NCBI GenBank assembly: GCA_018713805.1
Contig: DVOF01000075.1
Span: forward strand, 1 to 5,790
Origin: Candidatus Aphodoplasma excrementigallinarum
Lineage (GTDB): Bacteria; Bacillota; Clostridia; UBA1381; UMGS1253
DNA length: 5,790 bases
Reading direction: 5' to 3'
A program made the position numbers and the translations under genes. The notes beneath the pieces were generated by a model. That model did not search any database and was not told the origin of the DNA. It saw nothing but the letters and a program-made list of their open reading frames with translations. This document shows, one piece after another, positions 1-5,136 of the stretch (within the stretch, counting starts at the first letter, position 1; each line of letters begins with the position of its first letter).

Positions 1-249
1 GTATATACGTATCAACCAAAAGGTGTCTGTTCCATGCAGATCGACATTGAAGTCGAGGATGGAATCGTAAAAAATGTTAAGTTCCACGGCGGATGCAACG
101 GAAATGGAAAGGGGATTGCGAGCCTTGTGCGCGGGAGAAGCGTCGACGAGGTGATTGCCGCGCTGGAGGGGACGACGTGCGGGAGCAAGCCGACCTCCTG
201 CCCGGACCAGCTTGCGGTCGCGCTCAAGGAAATTCGGAAGGGCGCGTAA
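1..249 (+). CDS. TSCPD domain protein, four-cysteine TIGR03905-type (5' partial)
   Basis: This is the last 82 codons of a small protein whose start lies just before the window. The frame is open from base 1 and reads VYTYQPKGVCS before the first in-window ATG at 34. That KGVCS stretch is part of the conserved core, so ATG 34 is internal. Four cysteines are visible at residues 10, 32, 60 and 67 of the fragment, in the contexts GVCS, GGCNGN, TTCGSK and TSCPDQ, and they are probably metal (zinc) ligands. The same TSCPD signature occurs near the C-terminus of some B12-dependent ribonucleotide reductases; the stand-alone family has no proven function. Only a few codons are probably missing, because family members are about 80-90 residues long. 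It is followed after 31 bp by a methyltransferase on the same strand, probably co-transcribed. Family assignment is confident, function unknown. Confidence 0.88.
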   Translation, partial: VYTYQPKGVCSMQIDIEVEDGIVKNVKFHGGCNGNGKGIASLVRGRSVDEVIAALEGTTCGSKPTSCPDQLAVALKEIRKGA

Positions 250-280
250 GGCTGGCTTTATCAAAGGGGAAACAATTCAG

Positions 281-925
281 ATGGAAAAAATGGCAGAGTT
301 TTTTGAAAAACGAATCGGGGAGTACGACAGCCACATGATGACAGAGGTGGCGGGCTGCTGTGAGGGGTACCGGAAAATGGCGGAGCTTTTGCGCCCGGAC
401 ACAAAGACGCTCCTCGATCTGGGGTGCGGTACAGGACTGGAGCTGGACGAGATTTACCGCAGGTTCCCGGACATACAAGTCGTAGGGGTTGACCTGACGC
501 AGGCTATGCTTGACCGGCTGAAGCAGAAACATCCGGATAAGCGGCTTACCCTGATTTGCGCTGATTATTTTCAGGCCGAGTTGGGAGAAGGGCAGTTCGA
601 CGCGGCGGTGTCGTTTGAGACCATGCACCACTTCGCCCATGCGCCGAAACGGGCGCTGTATCACAAAATCTACACCGCGCTGAAGGCGGACGGAGTGTAT
701 TTAGAGTGCGACTATATGGTCGAAACACAGGAGGAGGAAGACGCCCTGTTTGCAGAGAGCGACCGGCTTTACAGGGAATTTACGACGGAGCCGGATACAT
801 TTTATCATATCGATACGCCCTGCACGGTTGAGAATCAGATTCATCTTTTACAGGAGGCTGGGTTTTCGTCGGTAAAGCTCATGTTCCGGCTGGAAAATAC
901 GACGCTCTTATTAGCAAAAAAATGA
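281..925 (+). CDS. Class I SAM-dependent methyltransferase
   Basis: The product is 214 residues with a Rossmann-type methyltransferase fold. Motif I is LLDLGCGTG at residues 44-52 (the SAM glycine loop). The acidic residue after strand 2 is D71 in GVDLT, the adenine-contacting region is ICAD at 92-95, and motif IV-like FDAAVSFETMHHF spans 107-119. The C-terminal QEAGFSSVKLMF at 191-202 is the usual last strand pair. I chose ATG 281 because AAAGGGGA at 263-270 lies 10 bases upstream and the protein then begins at a normal MEKMAEFF helix. The frame stays open back to 155, but that extension is arginine-rich and overlaps the upstream gene. There is no membrane segment. The substrate cannot be read from the sequence; the fold is shared by enzymes acting on small molecules, lipids, RNA and protein. 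The gene follows the TSCPD gene by 31 bp and ends 16 bp from the end of the convergent apbE. Confidence 0.9.
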   Translation: MEKMAEFFEKRIGEYDSHMMTEVAGCCEGYRKMAELLRPDTKTLLDLGCGTGLELDEIYRRFPDIQVVGVDLTQAMLDRLKQKHPDKRLTLICADYFQAELGEGQFDAAVSFETMHHFAHAPKRALYHKIYTALKADGVYLECDYMVETQEEEDALFAESDRLYREFTTEPDTFYHIDTPCTVENQIHLLQEAGFSSVKLMFRLENTTLLLAKK

Positions 926-964
926 CCGCCCATTCGCTGCATTACTGTGCAAACGAATAGGCGG
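916..964 (-). terminator. Probable intrinsic terminator of apbE, overlapping both convergent gene ends
   Basis: Inverted arms at 926-936 and 954-964 match over 11 bases with one exception. That pair is a G-U wobble in - strand RNA but a C-A mismatch in + strand RNA. Reading the - strand, the stem is followed by TCA and then seven T (complement of A 916-922). The polarity therefore fits termination of apbE. The apbE stop codon lies in the 17-base loop, and the T run falls inside the last codons of the methyltransferase gene. No T run follows the stem in the + direction, so it should not terminate the methyltransferase transcript efficiently. Confidence 0.7.
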
Positions 965-2030
965 GGTCAGAGAGTTCCACACGGCTCTTATCAAGTGTCG
1001 TGTGGATTTTTTTGTTTTTATCCACAATGAGTACGTCATACCCGCGCTCCTGTGCCAGCGCCAGTCCCTCGTCGATATCCATCATATAAAGCGAGGTTGA
1101 GAGCGCGTCCGCCTCCATGGAGCTTGGCCCGATTATGGTGACGCTTTCCGCCGCGCCGTTATATGGATATCCGGTAGCCGGGTCGAGGATATGGTGGTAC
1201 AGGACGCCATCCTGCGTGAAGTTGCGCTCATATGCGCCAGAGGTAACAACGCTCGTTGCCGCGCCAGGCGCGTTTTGCAGCGATATGACGGCAAGGTAGG
1301 AGCCGGTCGCAGCAAACGGCGTCTGAATCCCGACGCGCCACGGTTTGTTGATGTCGCGGTGAAACCAGTTGTTTTGCAGCGCGTCAAACGGGGAATTGTT
1401 TGTGCCAAGGAACACAATATTGCCGCCGAGGTCACAGAGCGCCTTGGCGCAGCCGTGCTGTACCAGCGTTTTTGCCGTTTCGTCGGCTGCGTATCCCTTT
1501 GCGATACCGCCGAGGTCAAGCTGCATCCCATCCTTTAAAAAGGTGATTGTTTTATTCTCCCGGTCAAGCACGACATTTTGATATCCGACGCGCGATAAAG
1601 CCTCGGACAGCTCAGTGTCTGTAGGGACGCGCGGTGTCCCCGCAAAGCCCCAAAGGTCTGTGACCGGCTTGATCGTTATGTCGAACCGCCCGCCCGTCAG
1701 CTCGCTGTAGGACAGCGCTGTTTCCACCACGGAAAAAAGCGCGTCGCTGACGGGGATCGGTACGTTAGCCCTGCCGACACTGTTGACATAGGCTACCTCG
1801 CTTGTATCGATATATGCGCTCAGCTGTTCCTCGATTTGACGTATGGTCTGGATGCCGGCCTCCACCGGTGTACGATCCGCACCATAGGTTGTCACGGTGA
1901 CATAGGTATTCAGTGCAAACGCCGATTCTTTTACGGTCACGCCGCTTCGTGCCGCCGTCAGGCCAAGAATGGCAACGGCGAGCAGGACCGCGCCGGCAAC
2001 CAGATAGGCGGTCAGATTCTTCAGCTTCAT
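942..2030 (-). CDS. apbE: FAD:protein FMN transferase, ApbE family
   Basis: The 362-residue product belongs to the ApbE family, which uses FAD to attach FMN covalently to a threonine or serine of exported or membrane flavoproteins such as Rnf, Nqr or FMN-binding-domain reductases. Family blocks appear in order: GGRFDITIKPVTDLWGF at 113-129, DLGGIAKGYAAD at 172-183, GGNI at 202-205, WRVGIQTP at 231-238, VVTSGAYERNF at 261-271, HILDPATGYP at 280-289 and MEADALSTSLY at 305-315. D308 and T312 match the usual metal-binding D-x3-T. Residues 9-27 are a hydrophobic signal or anchor segment, so the enzyme should act outside the membrane. Unlike many Gram-positive ApbE proteins there is no lipobox cysteine. 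The ATG at 2030 has AGGGAG 8 bases upstream and directly precedes a normal signal sequence (MKLKN). Length is typical. No acceptor flavoprotein gene is visible nearby. Confidence 0.95.
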   Translation of the reverse strand: MKLKNLTAYLVAGAVLLAVAILGLTAARSGVTVKESAFALNTYVTVTTYGADRTPVEAGIQTIRQIEEQLSAYIDTSEVAYVNSVGRANVPIPVSDALFSVVETALSYSELTGGRFDITIKPVTDLWGFAGTPRVPTDTELSEALSRVGYQNVVLDRENKTITFLKDGMQLDLGGIAKGYAADETAKTLVQHGCAKALCDLGGNIVFLGTNNSPFDALQNNWFHRDINKPWRVGIQTPFAATGSYLAVISLQNAPGAATSVVTSGAYERNFTQDGVLYHHILDPATGYPYNGAAESVTIIGPSSMEADALSTSLYMMDIDEGLALAQERGYDVLIVDKNKKIHTTLDKSRVELSDPAYSFAQ

Positions 2031-2051
2031 AGCTCACGCTCCCTTTGCACC

Positions 2052-2080
2052 ATTATACCGCAGGCAAGCAGAAAAGTAAA
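2052..2080 (-). promoter_or_regulatory. Sigma-A promoter of apbE
   Basis: On the - strand there is a perfect TATAAT (- strand sequence, 2052-2057) with TTTACT (2075-2080) 17 bases upstream, a four-of-six match to TTGACA. Transcription would start near 2045. That leaves a leader of only about 15 bases with the AGGGAG ribosome site (2039-2044) at its very 5' end. The -35 region overlaps the foot of the upp terminator stem. Confidence 0.68.
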
Positions 2081-2104
2081 GCGGGAGCAAATGCCCCCGC
2101 TTTA
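2071..2104 (-). terminator. Intrinsic terminator of upp
   Basis: A 9-bp perfect stem pairs 2077-2085 with 2096-2104 (core AAAGCGGG / CCCGCTTT), with a further GC pair of bases closing an AAAT-type inner loop. Reading the - strand, the stem ends in TTTA followed by CTTTTC, a moderate U-rich tail. It lies 11 bases after the upp stop codon and closes the uraA-GNAT-upp unit ahead of apbE. The stem is nearly symmetrical, but the + strand direction has no gene to terminate. Confidence 0.72.
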
Positions 2105-2114
2105 AATGGTTCAA

Positions 2115-2744
2115 TCAAAGCGTACCGAACAGCCGGTCACCCGCGTCGCCCAGCCCGGGCACGATATAGCCCTTTTCATTGAGCCGTTCGTCGACAATCC
2201 CACAGAACACCTCTACGTCCGGATGCGCCTTCGTCACAACGTCCACACCCTCCGGGGAGGCAATAATGCACATCAGCTTAATCCGCTGTGCGCCGCGCTT
2301 TTTGATAAAGTCAATCGCCGCTGCGCTGCTCCCGCCTGTCGCGAGCATGGGGTCTAATACGAGTACCTGCCGCTTTGCAATATCGGGCGGCAGCTTGCAG
2401 TAATATTCCACCGGCTGGAGCGTTTCATGGTCGCGGTACAACCCGATATGTCCCACCTTCGCAGCAGGAATCAGGCTCATCAGTGCATCGACCATGCCGA
2501 GGCCGGCGCGCAGGATTGGCACGAGCGCAACCTGCTTGTCGATAAAGCGTCCCGTCGTCTTCGCAAGCGGCGTTTCGACCTCGCGCTCTGTCAGCTCCAG
2601 GTCGCGCGTCGCTTCATAGCCCATCAGAAGCGCGATTTCATAGGCCAGCTCGCGGAAGTCCTTGACGGACGTATCCTTATTGCGCAGCATGGAGATTTTG
2701 TGCAGAATCAGCGGATGGTCCATCACATGTACGTGATTATTCAT
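2115..2744 (-). CDS. upp: Uracil phosphoribosyltransferase
   Basis: The enzyme converts uracil and PRPP to UMP and pyrophosphate in the cytoplasm, the main pyrimidine-base salvage step. The 209-residue product matches the usual family length of about 208-210. It begins with the characteristic HVHVMDHPLILHK (4-16). It has RAGLGMVDA at 79-87, the PRPP-binding loop DPMLATGGS at 131-139, and the uracil-binding C-terminal segment YIVPGLGDAGDRLFGT at 193-208. I chose the ATG at 2744 because GAAGGA lies 7 bases upstream and the family N-terminus starts there. The frame is open to an ATG at 2795, but this adds 17 basic residues not seen in the family. It follows the GNAT gene by 43 bp and the uracil permease gene by one further gene, consistent with one salvage operon. 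Confidence 0.98.
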   Translation of the reverse strand: MNNHVHVMDHPLILHKISMLRNKDTSVKDFRELAYEIALLMGYEATRDLELTEREVETPLAKTTGRFIDKQVALVPILRAGLGMVDALMSLIPAAKVGHIGLYRDHETLQPVEYYCKLPPDIAKRQVLVLDPMLATGGSSAAAIDFIKKRGAQRIKLMCIIASPEGVDVVTKAHPDVEVFCGIVDERLNEKGYIVPGLGDAGDRLFGTL

Positions 2745-2751
2745 ATCTCTA

Positions 2752-2757
2752 TCCTTC
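2752..2757 (-). promoter_or_regulatory. Ribosome binding site that fixes the upp start
   Basis: GAAGGA on the - strand stands 7 bases before the ATG at 2744. The alternative in-frame ATG at 2795 has no purine-rich site upstream, so this element supports the shorter 209-residue product. Confidence 0.8.
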
Positions 2758-2787
2758 TTTCTTAATACAATCGGGTTTCTATTTTGC

Positions 2788-3657
2788 TTATGCATGGGAC
2801 AGGAGCGGGAACATCAGCGCATGATCAGCAAAGAGGTTCTCTTTTCCGTCCAAAACAAACAGGGTCGTGTCCTCGTCCTGAAACGGTTGGGCAGAGCAGC
2901 CGGCCGTATCCTGTGGCGTAAAGCCGAAACGCACCGTTTGCGTCTCTTCCCGCATGACGGCGGAGAGCACGTCGCCGAGCGCATGGCCGCTGCCGCCAAA
3001 GATATCGCAGCACAGCAGCGTACTGCCGTCATGTTCTGCGACGAGTACGGCGTCATACGCTTCTGCATAGTAGATACAATCCCTCCAAAAGGAACTGTGG
3101 AACATGGTAAGGCCGTAGCGGTCAAGCAGCTGCAAAGCTGCAAACGGGTTTTCTTTCCGGCTAAAAAGCTCAAACAGCCTACGGTCGTCCGCATCGTCGA
3201 GACTTAACCTGCGCGCCGCTGCGGCGCCGATACGGTTTTGTTTGACCGTTTTCCTGTGCTGAAACTCCTGCACGGCTGAAAAGCCGAATTTGGGATAAAA
3301 GTCCAGCACCGTATCGTTTGCAAAGAGGAAAACCCCGTCACAGCGCGCCTGCCAGTCATGCAAAATCTCCGTGATCAGCCTGCGGGATAAGCCGCGGTTT
3401 CGATAGCGGCTGTCCGTCATAACGGTACCGATCTGGATATAGCGCCGCACCTGGCCCTGCCATAAAAAATCCATACGGTTGACCGCCGCATTGGCAACGA
3501 CGGCGTCCCCCTCTGTAAGCGCATAGGGGAGATAGCTGTCTGACCAGCAACCATCCCGGTACCAGCCCTCAAAGGATATCCCAAAAGTCTTTTTTGCCAG
3601 CGCGTTGAAGCTATGGCGCAGAGCAGCATTGTCACGGATTTGTTTTTGAAGTTCCAT
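2788..3657 (-). CDS. GNAT family N-acetyltransferase, two-part
   Basis: The product is 289 residues. The N-terminal half carries a GNAT fold, roughly residues 45-135. The acetyl-CoA motif A is IGTVMTDSRYRNRGLSRRLI at 76-95, with the pyrophosphate-binding R-x-R-x-G-L pattern. It is followed by the strand and helix GVFLFANDTVLDFYPKFGF at 108-126, the usual motif B region. The C-terminal half (about 145-289) is not a second obvious motif A. It may be a degenerate GNAT-like or substrate-specificity domain, as in the Acetyltransf_9 and Eis-like group. The start at 3657 has an excellent GGAGGA 5 bases upstream. It sits 21 bp after the uracil permease gene and 43 bp before upp, so it is almost surely co-transcribed with both. 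Substrate unknown; the operon suggests but does not prove a link to pyrimidine bases or nucleosides. Confidence 0.88.
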   Translation of the reverse strand: MELQKQIRDNAALRHSFNALAKKTFGISFEGWYRDGCWSDSYLPYALTEGDAVVANAAVNRMDFLWQGQVRRYIQIGTVMTDSRYRNRGLSRRLITEILHDWQARCDGVFLFANDTVLDFYPKFGFSAVQEFQHRKTVKQNRIGAAAARRLSLDDADDRRLFELFSRKENPFAALQLLDRYGLTMFHSSFWRDCIYYAEAYDAVLVAEHDGSTLLCCDIFGGSGHALGDVLSAVMREETQTVRFGFTPQDTAGCSAQPFQDEDTTLFVLDGKENLFADHALMFPLLSHA

Positions 3658-3678
3658 TTATTCCTCCGAGCCATGCAG

Positions 3679-4974
3679 TCAGATGTCTTTTGGCAAAACG
3701 GCGTTGAGCAGTACACCCAGCACAGTAGCGACGAACAGGCCGGAAATGTTGAGCGTAACTGTTCCGATAATAACCGGGATTCCGCCGATTGCACCAATGC
3801 CAAGCCCCGTCGTCAGGATAACTGCCACAATCGTCAGGTTGCGCGAATGCGCAAAGTCAAGGTTTGACTCCGCCAGCAGACGGATACCGACGCTTGCAAT
3901 CATACCGAACAGCATCAGTTCCACGCCGCCCTTGACCGGGCCAGGTATCGTCTGGAGCACTGCGCCGAACTTCCCGAACAGGCCGAGGATGATGGCAAAT
4001 ACAGCCGCAAGGCGCAGGATTGCGGGGTTATAGTTTTTCGTCGTTGCAAGCACACCCGTGTTTTCAGAATAGGTCGTGTTTGCCGGGCCGCCGAGCAGGC
4101 CTGCCACAAATGTCGCAAGGCCGTCGCCAATCAACGTACGGTGTAGGCCGGGGTCTTTGAAGAAGTCCTTGCCGACCACGGCGCCGTTTGTCGTAATGTC
4201 GCCGATATGCTCCATAAACGTAACGATTGCAATCGGCGCAATGGAAAGAATAATCCCCCAGTCAAACTTTGGCACAGAGAAGAACGTCGTCGTCTGCCCG
4301 TAACTGTTTGTAAACTCCGTCACATAGGGAATGTTGATCCATGCAGCGTCGAAAATTGGTGTAAAATCCATTGTGAATACGCCGCAGAAGTGCAGGACCA
4401 CACAAAGCAGATACCCGGACGCAATGCCGATCAGAATTGGTACCAGTTTGAAAAAGCCCTTTGCAAACAGGGTACACACAATCACGACAGCAAGCGTGAA
4501 TGCCGCTATCCCGAGGCTGATCCCCTGCGCTGCGGTGATACTGCCTTCGATGGCAGTACTGTTTAAACAGTCGCTGATTGCCGTGCCGGCGAGGCCAATG
4601 CCGATTACGACAATGATCGGGCCTGTAACGACAGGCGGGAAAAAGTTTTTAATCCGCTCTGAGCCGAGCAGGTAAACAAGAAGCGCAAATACCAAATACA
4701 CGAGGCCGGCGACCATGATGCCGCCCTGTGCATATTCGATCCCCTTTGTTTCCACCGCAGACGCAACCGCGGCGATAAACGCGAACGAAGAACCGACGAA
4801 CACAGGCACCTTAAACTTGGTACAGCAGTGGAAAATGATGGTGCCAATCCCGGCTGTAACAAGGGCAACCGCCGGGTCAAAGCCCGTCATGAGCGGCACG
4901 AGCACCGTTGCGCCGAACATGGCAAACAAATGCTGGATGCCAAGCGCATAATCTTTGCCGGTAAGCTTTTGCAT
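3679..4974 (-). CDS. uraA: Uracil permease, NCS2 (UraA/PyrP) family
   Basis: This inner-membrane transporter of 431 residues belongs to the nucleobase-cation symporter-2 family and should import uracil, probably with protons. The family opening GIQHLFAMFGATVLVP lies at 12-27, GSSFAFI at 61-67 and PPVVTGPIIVVIG at 113-125. FMEHIGD at 253-259 carries the E-H pair that corresponds to the substrate and proton-coupling residues of E. coli UraA. GGPANTTYSENTG at 295-307 carries the second conserved glutamate (E304). Many hydrophobic segments are visible, consistent with the family's 14 helices. The ATG at 4974 has GGAGGG 6 bases upstream. It is the first gene of a unit with the GNAT gene and upp, which supports uracil over xanthine as substrate. 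The alternative pyrimidine permease symbol pyrP would describe the same role. Confidence 0.95.
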   Translation of the reverse strand: MQKLTGKDYALGIQHLFAMFGATVLVPLMTGFDPAVALVTAGIGTIIFHCCTKFKVPVFVGSSFAFIAAVASAVETKGIEYAQGGIMVAGLVYLVFALLVYLLGSERIKNFFPPVVTGPIIVVIGIGLAGTAISDCLNSTAIEGSITAAQGISLGIAAFTLAVVIVCTLFAKGFFKLVPILIGIASGYLLCVVLHFCGVFTMDFTPIFDAAWINIPYVTEFTNSYGQTTTFFSVPKFDWGIILSIAPIAIVTFMEHIGDITTNGAVVGKDFFKDPGLHRTLIGDGLATFVAGLLGGPANTTYSENTGVLATTKNYNPAILRLAAVFAIILGLFGKFGAVLQTIPGPVKGGVELMLFGMIASVGIRLLAESNLDFAHSRNLTIVAVILTTGLGIGAIGGIPVIIGTVTLNISGLFVATVLGVLLNAVLPKDI

Positions 4975-5004
4975 ATAAATCCCTCCATATATAATTTTTT
5001 TAGC

Positions 5005-5030
5005 GGCCTCCCTCCCCCGTGGAAGAGGCC
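5005..5030 (-). promoter_or_regulatory. Leader hairpin upstream of uraA
   Basis: In the predicted mRNA, GGCCUCUUCC (5030-5021) can pair with GGAGGGAGGCC (5015-5005), giving about 10 bp with one bulged G and an ACGGG loop. It begins within about 7 bases of the predicted transcription start and ends 18 bases before the uraA Shine-Dalgarno site. It is followed by an A-rich stretch, not a U run, so it is not a normal terminator for this strand. The right arm contains GGAGGGA, the same seven bases as the Shine-Dalgarno region at 4980-4986, so the left arm has two possible partners. A role in regulation is inference; it could also simply protect the mRNA 5' end. Confidence 0.5.
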
Positions 5031-5042
5031 TAAACCTTTAAA

Positions 5043-5071
5043 ATTATACAATAAAGAAAGGCGTTTGTCTA
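5043..5071 (-). promoter_or_regulatory. Sigma-A promoter of the uraA-GNAT-upp operon
   Basis: On the - strand, TAGACA (5066-5071, five of six matches to TTGACA) is separated by exactly 17 bases from a perfect TATAAT (5043-5048). Initiation would fall near 5036-5037, leaving a leader of about 62 bases before the uraA ATG. Immediately upstream lies an A-tract array that may strengthen the promoter. Confidence 0.8.
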
Positions 5072-5080
5072 CAGTTTTCC

Positions 5081-5118
5081 AAAAAAACCTACAAAAACCG
5101 TAAAAATCATGTAAAAAA
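5081..5118. other. Helically phased A-tract array (predicted curved DNA or UP element)
   Basis: On the + strand there are A-runs at 5081-5087 (7), 5093-5097 (5), 5102-5106 (5) and 5113-5118 (6). Their centres are about 11, 9 and 11.5 bases apart, averaging close to one helical turn. The array lies about 10 bases upstream of the uraA -35 box. Phased A-tracts are known to curve DNA and AT-rich tracts upstream of -35 can bind the RNA polymerase alpha subunit; either function here is inferred. Confidence 0.5.
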
Positions 5119-5136
5119 TTCAGCTATACCCCCTTT

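Noticed and set aside
34..36. ATG 34 as the start of the TSCPD gene
   Set aside because: It would remove the conserved KGVC segment with the first of four cysteines, which is present in frame upstream at positions 19-30.
155..280. N-terminal extension of the methyltransferase back to 155
   Set aside because: The stretch is an out-of-frame reading of the TSCPD gene with an arginine-rich, low-complexity product. ATG 281 has its own ribosome site and family-like N-terminus.
1191..1538. Open + strand frames antisense to apbE, upp, GNAT and uraA, such as 1191-1538 and 3683-4033
   Set aside because: They are shadows of codon bias in strongly supported genes on the opposite strand. Their products show no recognisable domains, and I saw no ribosome sites for them.
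2745..2795. Longer upp start at 2795 overlapping the GNAT stop codon
   Set aside because: The ATG overlaps the preceding gene's last codons in a way that could suggest coupling. It lacks a ribosome site and adds a basic 17-residue extension absent from the family, whereas the ATG at 2744 has a good site and family-like start.
5005..5030. PyrR binding loop or PyrR-type attenuator in the uraA leader
   Set aside because: The hairpin has UUCC and GGAGG flanking its loop, vaguely like a PyrR site. It lacks the conserved CNGNGA loop, and the leader is too short for an antiterminator plus terminator. No U run follows.
5030..5048. UTP-sensitive reiterative initiation, as in E. coli salvage genes
   Set aside because: The bases at the predicted start read TTTAAAGGTTT. 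The T run lies between the -10 box and the start instead of within the first transcribed bases, so the typical pattern is not present.
5072..5136. Terminator after the DUF692-like gene
   Set aside because: Several T runs occur on the - strand, but no GC-rich stem precedes any of them. The runs are better explained as a phased A-tract array.
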